A stretch of DNA of 64,000 bases from Bacteroides oleiciplenus YIT 12058 (GCF_000315485.1 NZ_JH992940.1:1079786-1143785), one strand, 5' to 3'. Shown: positions 44,448 to 53,378, numbered from the stretch's first letter. Numbers and translations: made by a program. The notes: generated from the sequence alone by a model not told the origin.

Positions 44448-44513
44448 TTAACTCCCTGTATGCAAACTCTTAACTTCTTGTCGACAAGGTATTAACTTCT
44501 TGTTGACAGGAAG
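44448..44513 (+). repeat. Three tandem 22-bp units after fcl
   Basis: Units start at 44448, 44470 and 44492: TTAACTCCCTGTATGCAAAC, TTAACTTCTTGTCGACAAGG and TTAACTTCTTGTTGACAGGA (first 20 bases each). The middle one contains the palindrome CTTGTCGACAAG and the first overlaps the near-palindrome ACAAGGAGTTAACTCCCTGT (44440-44459). The rest of the gap up to 44651 is AT-rich with no other feature. Confidence 0.55.
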
Positions 44514-44651
44514 TTTATCTTTATTCATCCCGCAGGTTTACCTGCCTCCATACTATCAATTTCATTACTTGCTATAATTTCATTTGTTTGGTCATATTTT
44601 AATATACCAACGATTAAATAGCTTATACTTCCCGCTTTTTTCAACCAAAAA

Positions 44652-44682
44652 TTTGCTTTCTTTTAATAAAGCCTTATATTTG
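44652..44682 (+). promoter_or_regulatory. Promoter of the acyl-CoA ligase gene
   Basis: TTTG at 44652-44655 and TATATTTG at 44675-44682 with a 19-bp spacer. This excludes the in-frame ATG at 44584 and supports 44716. Confidence 0.8.
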
Positions 44683-44715
44683 CACAAATTTCAACCAAAT
44701 GTGCAATATAATATC

Positions 44716-46374
44716 ATGGAACAAAGTTTTATCGCCTATATTGAGAACAGCATAAAAGAGAATTGGGACCTGGATGCCCTGACTGACTATAATGGCGCTA
44801 CCCTGCAATACAAGGACGTAGCCCGCAAAATAGAAAAAGTACACTTAATCTTCGAAGCAAGCGGCATCAAGAAAGGCGATAAAATTGCCATCTGCGGACG
44901 CAACAGTTCGCATTGGGGAGTCACTTTCCTTGCCACACTGACCTACGGTGCTGTAGTGGTTCCTATCTTACATGAGTTCAAAGCGGACAACGTCCATAAC
45001 ATCGTAAATCACTCAGAAGCCAAACTGCTCTTTGTAGGCGATCAGGTATGGGAAAACCTCAACGAAAGTGCCATGACCCTGCTGGAAGGCATCATACTGA
45101 TGACCGATTTTTCCGTTCTCGTATCCCGCACCGAAAAGATAGACTATGCCCGCGAGCATCTAAACGAACTGTTCGGCAAGAAATATCCCAAGAATTTCCG
45201 CAAGGAACACATCGAATATCATAAAGACCAGCCCGAAGAACTGGCAGTCATCAACTATACTTCCGGTACGACGAGTTATTCAAAGGGCGTAATGCTGCCC
45301 TATCGCAGCTTGTGGTCCAACACTGCATTTGCATTTGAAGTGTTGCCACTGAAAGCCGGCGATAAGATAATCTCCATGCTGCCGATGGCACACATGTACG
45401 GACTGGCATTCGAGTTCCTCTATGAGTTCTCGGCAGGATGCCAGATATACTTCCTCACCCGTATGCCGAGCCCGAAGATTATCTTCCAGGCATTCTCGGA
45501 AGTGAAACCTCACTTGGTGATAGCCGTGCCGCTCATCATCGAAAAGATTATCAAGAAGAACGTGCTTCCAAAGTTGGAAACTCCGACTATGAAACTGTTA
45601 CTGAAAGTTCCCATCATCAATGATAAAATTAAGGCGACCGTACGCGAAGGCGTAGTCAGTGCCTTCGGTGGACGCTTTGCAGAGGTCATTGTGGGTGGTG
45701 CTGCATTCAACCAAGAGGTAGAGCAGTTCCTGCGCATGATAGACTTCCCTTATACAGTAGGCTACGGAATGACGGAATGCGGTCCGATTATCTGTTATGA
45801 AGATTGGTCACGTTTCAAACCGGGCTCCTGTGGTAAGGCGGTTCCGCGCATGGAAGTTAAAATCCTCTCGCCCGATCCGGAAAATATCCCGGGAGAAATT
45901 GTATGTCGTGGACCTAACGTGATGTTGGGATATTATAAGAATGAAGAAGCCACCCGCGAAACAATTGATGCAGACGGCTGGTTGCACACAGGCGACCTTG
46001 CCCTGATGGATGCCGAAGGTAACGTCACCATCAAGGGACGCAGCAAGAACATGCTGCTCGGTGCCAGCGGACAGAACATCTATCCCGAAGAAATAGAAGA
46101 CAAGTTGAACAACATGCCCTATGTTGCCGAAAGCATCATCGTGCAGCAGAATGAAAAACTTGTCGGCTTGGTATATCCCGATTTCGACGATGCCTTTGCA
46201 CATGGTCTGAAGACCGAAGACATCGAACGTGTCATGGAAGAGAACCGCGTTGCACTGAACACAACCCTTCCTGCATACTGCCAGATATTCAAAATGAAGA
46301 TATACCCCGAGGAATTTGAAAAAACGCCGAAACGCTCCATTAAACGATTCTTATATCAGGAAGCGAAAGGATAA
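44716..46374 (+). CDS. AMP-binding long-chain acyl-CoA ligase-like enzyme
   Basis: The 552-residue ANL-superfamily enzyme has the phosphate-binding loop NYTSGTTSYSKGVML, GYGMTECGPIICYE (A5), GWLHTGDLALMD and KGRSKNMLLGASGQNIYPEEIE. The loop departs from the usual TSGTTG-x-PKG: Gly and Pro are both Ser here. Fatty-acid activation is likely, but other carboxylates are possible. The start follows the promoter at 44652-44682. Confidence 0.88.
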   Translation: MEQSFIAYIENSIKENWDLDALTDYNGATLQYKDVARKIEKVHLIFEASGIKKGDKIAICGRNSSHWGVTFLATLTYGAVVVPILHEFKADNVHNIVNHSEAKLLFVGDQVWENLNESAMTLLEGIILMTDFSVLVSRTEKIDYAREHLNELFGKKYPKNFRKEHIEYHKDQPEELAVINYTSGTTSYSKGVMLPYRSLWSNTAFAFEVLPLKAGDKIISMLPMAHMYGLAFEFLYEFSAGCQIYFLTRMPSPKIIFQAFSEVKPHLVIAVPLIIEKIIKKNVLPKLETPTMKLLLKVPIINDKIKATVREGVVSAFGGRFAEVIVGGAAFNQEVEQFLRMIDFPYTVGYGMTECGPIICYEDWSRFKPGSCGKAVPRMEVKILSPDPENIPGEIVCRGPNVMLGYYKNEEATRETIDADGWLHTGDLALMDAEGNVTIKGRSKNMLLGASGQNIYPEEIEDKLNNMPYVAESIIVQQNEKLVGLVYPDFDDAFAHGLKTEDIERVMEENRVALNTTLPAYCQIFKMKIYPEEFEKTPKRSIKRFLYQEAKG

Positions 46375-46384
46375 AAAAACAGAT

Positions 46385-46480
46385 ATTAGTTATAAGTTAT
46401 TAGTTATTTGCTTATGACCATGTGACATCATGGCGCAGCAATCACAAACAAATAACTTATAACTAATAACTTATAACTAA
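46385..46480. repeat. Intergenic hairpin repeat, TTATAAG/TTAGTTA-word arms, GCGCAGC core
   Basis: The left arm ATTAGTTATAAGTTATTAGT... (46385-46410) pairs, with a one-word offset, with CAAATAACTTATAACTAATA... (46449-46480). The core contains CCATGTGACATCATGGCGCA followed by GCA, a diverged copy of the core at 24219 and 39259. Confidence 0.75.
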
Positions 46481-46491
46481 ATCAGTCTCAA

Positions 46492-48048
46492 ATGAAAAGC
46501 GAATTACTATTATCAGCCGTTATGATTCCCGTGTGGGGAATGGCAGGGGAAGCGGCTGCACAATCTGCGGACAAGGATGTGCCGAAAGAGAAAGAACGTC
46601 CGAACATTATTCTGTTTCTGGTGGACGACATGGGCTGGCAAGATACTTCACTGCCCTTTTGGACTCAGCGGACTCATTATAACGACACCTACCATACGCC
46701 TAACATGGAGCGTCTGGCAGCACAAGGGAAAATGTTCACTCAGGCATATGCATGTAGCATCAGCTCCCCTACCCGCGTCAGCCTTTTCACAGGAATGAAT
46801 GCTGCCCGTCACCGAGTGACCAGTTGGACGCTGCGCAAGAACACCACTCATGAACAGCCGGACTCTATAATGACCTATCCGGAATGGAACGTAAACGGCA
46901 TTTGTCAGGAACCGGACGTGGAACGCACTACGCAGGTTACTACTTTGGCCCAAGTGCTCAAAGACAACGGTTATCAGACCATTCATTGCGGTAAAGCCCA
47001 TTTCGGGGCAAACGATACTCCTGGAGCTGATCCGTTAACGATGGGATTTGAGGTGAACATAGCAGGTCATGCCGCCGGTTCGCCTGCCAGCTATTACGGC
47101 AAGAATAACTTCGGAAACAAACCGAACGGCAAAAGTCCGTTGGCGGCAGTTCCCGGACTGGAGCAATATCATGGTACGGACACATTCCTCAGTGAAGCGC
47201 TCACCTTAGAGGCCATGAAGGCCCTGGACCATGTGCAGCAGAAAGATGAACCGTTCTTTTTGTATATGGCACATTATGCAGTCCATACACCCATACAGCC
47301 GGACTACCGCTTCTATCAGAAATATCTGGATAAAGGGCTGCCTCCAGTAGAAGCTGCCTATGCCACTCTTGTCGAGGGTATGGATAAGAGTTTGGGTGAC
47401 CTCATGGATTATCTGGAACGCAACCATCTGACGGAGAACACGGTCATCCTCTTTATGTCCGATAATGGCGGACTGGCTGCCCACACACGTGCCGGAGAAC
47501 TGCATACGCAGAATTATCCGCTCAACAGTGGTAAAGGTTCAGCCTACGAGGGTGGTATCCGCGAACCGATGATCGTAAGCTGGCCCGGCGTGGTGACTCC
47601 GGATACCAAGTGCGGGGATTACCTTATGATTGAGGATTTCTATCCCACCATTCTTGAAATAGCAGGCGTACAGAAATATACCACCGTACAGCAGCGTGAT
47701 GGCATCAGCTTCATGCCGCTTCTGACAGGAAAAGGGAAAATGAAGAATCGTGATATCTATTGGCACTATCCTCATAGCTGGGGACCTTCGGGACCGGGCA
47801 TCGGAGCCACTTGTTCCATCCGCTCCGGCGACTGGAAACTTGTGTATTACTTTGCAGACGGTAAGCGTGAGCTTTTTAACATTCCTGCTGACATCAGCGA
47901 AAAAAACGACGTGGCTATGCAAAAACCACGTGTAGTAAAGAGATTGGCAAAGAAATTAAGTAACTATCTCCGGTCGGTAGATGCGCAGCGTCCCACGCTT
48001 CGTGCAACGGGAAAATTAGCCCCCTGGCCGGATGAAATTAAAGATTAA
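46492..48048 (+). CDS. Secreted sulfatase (S1 family, serine type)
   Basis: The 518-residue protein has a signal peptide (cleavage near AAAQ, residue 24), calcium ligands in LVDDMGWQD (Asp45/Asp46) and the sulfatase signature CSISSPTRVSLFTG, where Ser91 in S-S-P-T-R is the residue converted to formylglycine. A serine-type site needs an anaerobic sulfatase-maturing enzyme encoded elsewhere. MSDNGGLAAHTR and GKGSAYEGGIREPMIV complete the active site. It may remove sulfate from mucin or host glycans. It sits 6 bp before a repeat-containing surface protein. Confidence 0.9.
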   Translation: MKSELLLSAVMIPVWGMAGEAAAQSADKDVPKEKERPNIILFLVDDMGWQDTSLPFWTQRTHYNDTYHTPNMERLAAQGKMFTQAYACSISSPTRVSLFTGMNAARHRVTSWTLRKNTTHEQPDSIMTYPEWNVNGICQEPDVERTTQVTTLAQVLKDNGYQTIHCGKAHFGANDTPGADPLTMGFEVNIAGHAAGSPASYYGKNNFGNKPNGKSPLAAVPGLEQYHGTDTFLSEALTLEAMKALDHVQQKDEPFFLYMAHYAVHTPIQPDYRFYQKYLDKGLPPVEAAYATLVEGMDKSLGDLMDYLERNHLTENTVILFMSDNGGLAAHTRAGELHTQNYPLNSGKGSAYEGGIREPMIVSWPGVVTPDTKCGDYLMIEDFYPTILEIAGVQKYTTVQQRDGISFMPLLTGKGKMKNRDIYWHYPHSWGPSGPGIGATCSIRSGDWKLVYYFADGKRELFNIPADISEKNDVAMQKPRVVKRLAKKLSNYLRSVDAQRPTLRATGKLAPWPDEIKD

Positions 48049-48054
48049 AAGCGA

Positions 48055-49293
48055 ATGAGACGATCATTTTCATCCATCATTGCATTAGTGACTATTGCAG
48101 GAACACTTTCTGCCCAAACCACGAATAACGAGTCAACGAAAACAAGCAAAAAAGACAAGGAACCTGTCGGCATCAACCTATCCCTGTGGAAGAATATGGC
48201 CACACAGCAGACTGATACCGTGGGCACTACCTGCTTCAACCTGGGCCTTTTTTCCTCAATGAATCGCCTGAGTGGCGTAGGCATCAATCTATTGGGTGGA
48301 GTGGTCTACCGGGATATGAACGGTGCACAGATTACGGGTCTTGCCAACTTGGTAGGAGGTAGCATGAGGGGCGTCCAGATTGCAGGTGTCAGCAATGTAA
48401 ACGGAGATAACCTTAGTGGTGTGTCCTTGTCCGGTCTGGTCGGTATCACCGGAAACCATGCACAAGGCGTCATATTCTCCGGACTTACCAATATTGCGGG
48501 AGACAATACCACCGGCGTTGTCATCGGCGGTTTGCTGAACATTACCGGAGAAAACTCTTCGGGCGTGCATCTGGCGGGATTAGCCAACATTGCAGGTGAA
48601 GACTTCAATGGCATTACTACTTCCGGGCTACTGAACATTGTAGGCGAAAACCTGCGAGGCGTACAAATCAGTGGGTTGGGTAATATCACAGGAGAGACGA
48701 TGCATGGTTTGCAGATTGCCGGTCTGGGCAATGTAGCAGGCGATACTTTTACCGGCGCACAACTTGCTCCCCTCAACATAACAAAGAACGGAAAAGGCTT
48801 GCAAATCGGATTAGTCAATTATTACAAGAATAGTTTCGATGGTTTCCAGTTGGGGCTGGTGAATGCCAATCCGGATACGAAAGTGCAATTGATGCTTTTC
48901 GGAGGAAATACAACGAAGCTGAATGTAGGTGCGCGTTTTAAAAATAAACTGTTCTATACCATCTTAGGTGGTGGCACGCATTATCTGGATTTCAGTGATA
49001 AGTTCTCGGCCTCCCTCTTTTACCGTGCAGGTCTGGAACTCCCTTTGTACAAGCAACTGTTCATCAGCGGTGACCTGGGATTTCAGCACATCGAGAACTT
49101 CAAAAACAAAGATTATGGTTTCCCGGCACGCCTCTATGCACTCCAGGCACGTGTGAACCTGGAATATCGCCTGACGGACAGATTCGGGGTATTCGTTACA
49201 GGTGGCTATGGGGGTAGCCGCTATTATAATAAAGGGGTGACCTATGACAAAGGGGTGATTCTGGAAGGCGGAGTGGTGTTGTTTAAATACTAG
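48055..49293 (+). CDS. LA_2272-type surface protein with 16-residue repeats and beta barrel
   Basis: The 412-residue exported protein (cleavage near LSAQ) has about nine 16-residue units (about residues 75-230): e.g. GVIFSGLTNIAGDNTT, GVVIGGLLNITGENSS, GVHLAGLANIAGEDFN, GVQISGLGNITGETMH. The consensus is G-V-x-[hydrophobic]-x-G-L-x-N-[IV]-x-G-[DE]-x-x-x, which suggests a regular beta-solenoid. A C-terminal strand-rich region ending in GVVLFKY looks like an outer-membrane beta barrel. The sulfatase is just upstream, so the two are probably co-transcribed. Function unknown. Confidence 0.8.
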   Translation: MRRSFSSIIALVTIAGTLSAQTTNNESTKTSKKDKEPVGINLSLWKNMATQQTDTVGTTCFNLGLFSSMNRLSGVGINLLGGVVYRDMNGAQITGLANLVGGSMRGVQIAGVSNVNGDNLSGVSLSGLVGITGNHAQGVIFSGLTNIAGDNTTGVVIGGLLNITGENSSGVHLAGLANIAGEDFNGITTSGLLNIVGENLRGVQISGLGNITGETMHGLQIAGLGNVAGDTFTGAQLAPLNITKNGKGLQIGLVNYYKNSFDGFQLGLVNANPDTKVQLMLFGGNTTKLNVGARFKNKLFYTILGGGTHYLDFSDKFSASLFYRAGLELPLYKQLFISGDLGFQHIENFKNKDYGFPARLYALQARVNLEYRLTDRFGVFVTGGYGGSRYYNKGVTYDKGVILEGGVVLFKY

Positions 49294-49388
49294 ATTTAGT
49301 GATTAGTGGTTAGTGATAAGTGATTAGCAGGCTGCGCTGTAATGCCGCATGGCACTAATCACTTATCACTAACCACTAATCACTAAAT
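49294..49388. repeat. Perfect 34-bp inverted repeat between convergent genes
   Basis: The left arm 49294-49327 and right arm 49355-49388 are exact reverse complements over 34 bp (words TTTAGTGA, TTAGTGG, TTAGTGATAAG, TGATTAG). The 27-nt loop contains GGCTGCGCTGTAATGCCGCATGG, which is the 24219/39259 core in the opposite orientation. The element abuts the TAG stop of the repeat protein on one side and the fbp stop on the other, with no spare base. Confidence 0.9.
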
Positions 49389-51373
49389 CAGTTTTTCTCC
49401 TTAATAAATCCCGTCCTGTACGCCACCAGCAACTTCTTCAAGTCCTGTATCTGCGTCACCAGCACTTGTCCTTTATCGGTGTCCTTCACCATCATGCGTT
49501 GCGAATTGAACTCGATAACGAAAGTGGTGGACTTAATATCCTGCCCCTCCTCTATTGCCTTCTGACGACTTTGGAACGGGTCGTGCTGCACTAACTGTAG
49601 TCCATGTGAATGATATACCAATGTATATCCGGCAATGCCCGTTTCCGGTTGATAAGCTTTTGAGAAGCCGCCGTCAATCACCAGCAATTTGCCATCCGCC
49701 TTGATAGGCTTCTCACCTTTGATTATCTTCACAGGCACATGCCCGTTAATGACATGCGAATGAGGGCCTGTCACTTCAAATTCCGCCAGAATACGGTCGC
49801 AAATATCCGCACGGTTACGTAATGAATAATAACATCCTTTCGTCTCCTTAGACAGTTCTTTGTCTCCTATAAAGTAACGCTCGAATGTCGCCATCTTATC
49901 TTTATCAAACGATGGAGCATCAGGCCCGCACCACATGTACCACACGTAGTCCAGCGCGAAGCTCTTCTCCTCCGTACCGTCTTCATCAAAATAAGCCGTG
50001 CGTATCAACTGATCCGTTTTGCACAGCAGCTTCTTGCCCCAATACTCCTTCTTACCGATGCGAACATGCTTGAAACTTCCATCCTCATTCAATGGCATGG
50101 AGGCATGATACAGCAAGTTACTATTGCAAACCAGATACATTCCCCCATACGTAAACAGGCAACGCATGTGTTTCTTTAACTTCTCACTATTCATGAACGA
50201 AGCATGAATCTTATCCATCAATTCCCTTTCCTCATCCGATAAGCGATACGGGTCAGCCGGATCTATCGTCGGGAAGTTGGTGTCGCGCAAAGGATATTCC
50301 TTTCCTTCGTACACAAAGACACCTCTTTCAAAGTCAATCTTATCCAGCAGTTTCCGGTTCTGCATACCAAAATCCGGACGGCGGTCTATAATCTCCGCTT
50401 CCAGCTTCAATTGTATCACCGTAATCGCCTTATGCATCTGCGTAATCAGCCGCAGTGTCTTCTCATTATAACTTCCATCCGCAAAATTCATCTTCGGCGC
50501 AAAGATAGTACAAGGATCATCCGCATACATATCCATAGCAAACGTGGCAAGTGGCAACAGATTGATGCCGTATCCGTCTTCCAGCGTAGCCAGATTAGCG
50601 TAACGCATCGACATGCGGATTACATTGGCAATGCAGGCGTCATTGCCCGACGCCGCCCCCATCCACAAAATATCATGGTTTCCCCACTGGATGTCGAAAT
50701 TATGATAATCGCAAAGCGTATCCATAATGATATGCGCTCCCGGACCACGATCGTAAATATCACCTACGATGTGCAGGGAGTCAATCGTCAGCCGTTGGAT
50801 AAGATTGCACATAGCGATAATGAAATCGTCCGAACGCTTGGTGGAAATAATGGTGCTAATGATTACATTGATGTAGGCATGTTTATTAGGCTCTACACTC
50901 GACTCATGCAGCAACTCCTGAATGATGTACGAAAATTCCTCCGGCAACGCTTTCCGCACCTTCGAGCGCGTGTATTTGGAAGAAACATTCTGGCAAACCT
51001 TTACCAGTTGATTCAGCGTAATCAGATACCAGTCGTCCAGGTCGGTTTCCCGTTCCTTTATCAACTGCAATTTCTCTTCGGGATAATATATCAGGGTGCA
51101 TATTTCTTTCTTTTCACTTTCGCGCAAGGTATGTCCGAAAATTTCATTCACTTTCCGCTTCACTGCACCCGAAGCGTTCTTCAACACATGCTGGAAAGCT
51201 TCATATTCGCCGTGAATATCGGTCAGGAAATGTTCCGTACCCTTCGGAAGGTTCAGGATAGCTTCCAGATTAATGATTTCTGTACTGGCATCCGCAATTG
51301 TAGGGAAACTGCGTGACAGCAACTGCAAATAGCGCAAGTCGCTCATGATGCTTTCAGGGGTAATATTACTCAT
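49388..51373 (-). CDS. fbp: Class III fructose-1,6-bisphosphatase
   Basis: The 661-residue protein belongs to the Firmicutes/Bacteroidetes FBPase III family of metallophosphoesterases: HFLTDIHGEYEAFQ, VGDIYDRGPGAH, IQWGNHDILWMGAA and the late NGHVPVKIIKGEKPI. It hydrolyses fructose-1,6-bisphosphate in gluconeogenesis. Upstream lies an AT-rich half-hairpin with a GCGCAG core and 21-bp tandem repeats. Confidence 0.95.
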   Translation of the reverse strand: MSNITPESIMSDLRYLQLLSRSFPTIADASTEIINLEAILNLPKGTEHFLTDIHGEYEAFQHVLKNASGAVKRKVNEIFGHTLRESEKKEICTLIYYPEEKLQLIKERETDLDDWYLITLNQLVKVCQNVSSKYTRSKVRKALPEEFSYIIQELLHESSVEPNKHAYINVIISTIISTKRSDDFIIAMCNLIQRLTIDSLHIVGDIYDRGPGAHIIMDTLCDYHNFDIQWGNHDILWMGAASGNDACIANVIRMSMRYANLATLEDGYGINLLPLATFAMDMYADDPCTIFAPKMNFADGSYNEKTLRLITQMHKAITVIQLKLEAEIIDRRPDFGMQNRKLLDKIDFERGVFVYEGKEYPLRDTNFPTIDPADPYRLSDEERELMDKIHASFMNSEKLKKHMRCLFTYGGMYLVCNSNLLYHASMPLNEDGSFKHVRIGKKEYWGKKLLCKTDQLIRTAYFDEDGTEEKSFALDYVWYMWCGPDAPSFDKDKMATFERYFIGDKELSKETKGCYYSLRNRADICDRILAEFEVTGPHSHVINGHVPVKIIKGEKPIKADGKLLVIDGGFSKAYQPETGIAGYTLVYHSHGLQLVQHDPFQSRQKAIEEGQDIKSTTFVIEFNSQRMMVKDTDKGQVLVTQIQDLKKLLVAYRTGFIKEKN

Positions 51374-51376
51374 TAA

Positions 51377-51438
51377 TTATTAACTATAAATTATTTATTA
51401 TTAATTGGCTGCGCAGATAACGCTCAATGCTCTGCTTT
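51377..51438. repeat. Half hairpin: AT-word arm and GCGCAG core without partner arm
   Basis: Words of TTAATTATTAA type (51372-51402) lead into AATTGGCTGCGCAGATAACG, the same junction as at 33453-33472. The expected right arm (AGCCAATTAATA) is absent; 21-bp tandem repeats stand in its place. Confidence 0.6.
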
Positions 51439-51512
51439 GGGTTCTTAAACCTCTACTTTACGTTCTCAAACCTCAACTCTACGCTCTCAAACCTCAACTC
51501 TAAGTTCTCAAC
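51439..51512. repeat. 21-bp tandem repeat, about 3.5 copies
   Basis: Units start at 51439, 51460, 51481 and 51502 (partial). The second and third differ by one base (ACGTTCTCAAACCTCAACTC versus ACGCTCTCAAACCTCAACTC, first 20 bases); the first is more diverged. The array runs into the 3' end of the YidE-type gene. Confidence 0.8.
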
Positions 51513-53172
51513 TTAAGAAGAACATCAGTAACACCTGTGCGATAATCACCCGCAGGAACATGCACAACGGATAAACCGTGGCATAAGAAACTGAGGGGTT
51601 ATCACCGGGAATGGTATCATTGACGTAATTCAGTGCCATCGGATTCGCCATACTTCCGCACAGCATCCCGGCCACCGAACCGAAATCTATCTTCATCCAA
51701 CGGAAAGCGATAATTCCCATTATCAGTACTGGGAGCACAGTCAGCGCGCAACCTATCCCTATCCACAACAACCCTTCCGGACGGAACACCGTGTCGAAGA
51801 AATGGGCACCCGCATCCAGTCCCAGACAAGCCAGATAGAGAGACAAACCCAAGGCACGAAGCATCAGGTTCGCACTACGCGTCGTATAAGTCACCATGTG
51901 CATCCTCGGGCCGAAAGTGCCGATAAGGATACCTACAATAATCGGGCCTCCTGCCAGTCCCAGCTTCACCGGTGTACTGACTCCGGGGATAGCGATAGGT
52001 ATAGCTCCCAATGCAAGACCGAGGACGATACCAACGAATACGGCCACCAGATTGGGTTCTTTCAGGCTCTTCACGGCATTTCCCAGCACTTTTTCCACAT
52101 TTTGTACGGCAGCCGCCTCACCTATTACCGTCAGTCGGTCGCCCAACTGCAAGGTAAGTTCCGCCGTGGCCAGCAGCAACACTCCGCTACGGTATACGCG
52201 ACTGATATTGATGCCATAATGGTTGCGCAGGTGAAGGGAGCCGAGCTTCTTTCCGTTCAGTTCCGGACGTGTCACCACGATACGCTGCGAAATCAACTGG
52301 CTGTCGATAGCATTCCAGTCGATATCTTCCTTATTCCAGTCAGTGTTTTCCTGTTCGCCGAACAACACAGTCAGTGCAGGCACATTCCTTTCGGAAGTGA
52401 TGACCAACAGGCGGTCATTTTCTTTAATCACCTTCTCGGAAGTAGGAATACTCACATTCCCATCCCGCCACAAACGGGATATAACGAATTTAGGATAGCT
52501 CAGTTGTGCTATATCCTTCACGCTCATATTGAAGATTGCCGGATTGTGCACCTGAAATGCAACGATATACGGCTTATTCACATTGTCTTTCTCTTTGACT
52601 TCCAAATCTTCCTTACGCACCAGCATTTTGCGTATCAGCAGAATGCCGAGGATTACTCCCACTACGCCCAGCGGATATGCCACCGCACATCCCAGAGCCG
52701 GAGTATTCGCTTCAATGCCCATCTGTTTCAGGGTTTGTTGTGCAGCACCCAGCGCAGGTGTATTGGTTGTAGCACCACAAAGGATACCCACCATGTCCGG
52801 CAAGGAGACTCCCAGCCCATAGCTGCCCAGCAACGTCATCACCGTACCAATCAGCACCACGCCGACCGCCAGCATATTCAGTTGCACACCACCCATCCTG
52901 AAGGAGCTGAAAAAGCCCGGACCGACCTGCAATCCCAGTGCATACACAAATATCACCAGACCGAAACTTTCGGCATAATTCAGCATCTGCGGGTCGATGG
53001 ACAACCCGAAATGCCCGGCAAGGATACCTGCGAAGAACACAAATGTCACTCCCAACGATATGCCGCAGATATGTATCTTCCCCAGTCCCAAACCAATAGC
53101 GGATATTAGCGAGAGCACCACAACCGCCTGCAGAGCGGAATGTTCAACGAATAAACTGTATAACCAATCCAA
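51508..53172 (-). CDS. YidE/AspT-type putative transporter with two RCK_C domains
   Basis: The 554-residue protein has two membrane blocks of about five helices (1-170 and 375-554), each with a duplicated AspT_7TM-type signature (MVGILCGATTNTPALGAAQQT and SVAGMLCGSMANPMALNYVND, quoted in part), and two central TrkA-C domains (about 205-365; SEKVIKENDRLLVITS, ELTLQLGDRLTVIGE). This matches the AspT/YidE antiporter family, substrate unknown. The start is TTG at 53172; no ATG is available. A -7 box CAAAGATA (TATCTTTG on the minus strand) lies at 53202-53209. Confidence 0.87.
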   Translation of the reverse strand: MDWLYSLFVEHSALQAVVVLSLISAIGLGLGKIHICGISLGVTFVFFAGILAGHFGLSIDPQMLNYAESFGLVIFVYALGLQVGPGFFSSFRMGGVQLNMLAVGVVLIGTVMTLLGSYGLGVSLPDMVGILCGATTNTPALGAAQQTLKQMGIEANTPALGCAVAYPLGVVGVILGILLIRKMLVRKEDLEVKEKDNVNKPYIVAFQVHNPAIFNMSVKDIAQLSYPKFVISRLWRDGNVSIPTSEKVIKENDRLLVITSERNVPALTVLFGEQENTDWNKEDIDWNAIDSQLISQRIVVTRPELNGKKLGSLHLRNHYGINISRVYRSGVLLLATAELTLQLGDRLTVIGEAAAVQNVEKVLGNAVKSLKEPNLVAVFVGIVLGLALGAIPIAIPGVSTPVKLGLAGGPIIVGILIGTFGPRMHMVTYTTRSANLMLRALGLSLYLACLGLDAGAHFFDTVFRPEGLLWIGIGCALTVLPVLIMGIIAFRWMKIDFGSVAGMLCGSMANPMALNYVNDTIPGDNPSVSYATVYPLCMFLRVIIAQVLLMFFLS

Positions 53173-53201
53173 AGTATTTACGTTTTACTGATTTCGGAGT
53201 G

Positions 53202-53209
53202 CAAAGATA
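53202..53209 (-). promoter_or_regulatory. -7 element of the YidE-type gene
   Basis: TATCTTTG on the minus strand, 30 bp before the TTG start. No well-spaced -33 element. Confidence 0.6.
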
Positions 53210-53242
53210 GGAAGTATTTCCCGGAGATAAGGAATAATTGCA

Positions 53243-53277
53243 CAAAAAAAGCGGTCACCGTTTCTTGGTAACCGCTT
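53243..53277 (-). terminator. Terminator of the tRNA cluster
   Basis: Stem AAGCGGT(C)ACC / GGT(A)ACCGCTT followed on the minus strand by seven T. It is placed just after tRNA-Lys, the last of the three tRNAs. Confidence 0.85.
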
Positions 53278-53285
53278 ATACTTTG

Positions 53286-53358
53286 TACACCCTCAGGGAC
53301 TCGAACCCTGGACCCATTGATTAAGAGTCAATTGCTCTACCAGCTGAGCTAAGAGTGC
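53286..53358 (-). tRNA. tRNA-Lys (anticodon CTT)
   Basis: On the minus strand: acceptor GCACTCT with AGGGTGT, D arm GCTC...GAGC, anticodon stem ATTGA/TCAAT with loop CTCTTAA (anticodon CTT), T arm CAGGG-TTCGAGT-CCCTG, discriminator A. CCA not encoded. Last of a three-tRNA unit. Confidence 0.95.
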
Positions 53359-53378
53359 ATTGTATTCTTTATTGACCG

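Noticed and set aside
44584..44715. 44-residue N-terminal extension of the acyl-CoA ligase
   Set aside because: A consensus promoter at 44652-44682 lies inside it.
51802..53109. 435-residue open frame opposite the YidE-type gene
   Set aside because: Antisense to a conserved transporter, His/Gln/Arg-rich in the manner of reversed membrane-helix codons; no signal or motif.
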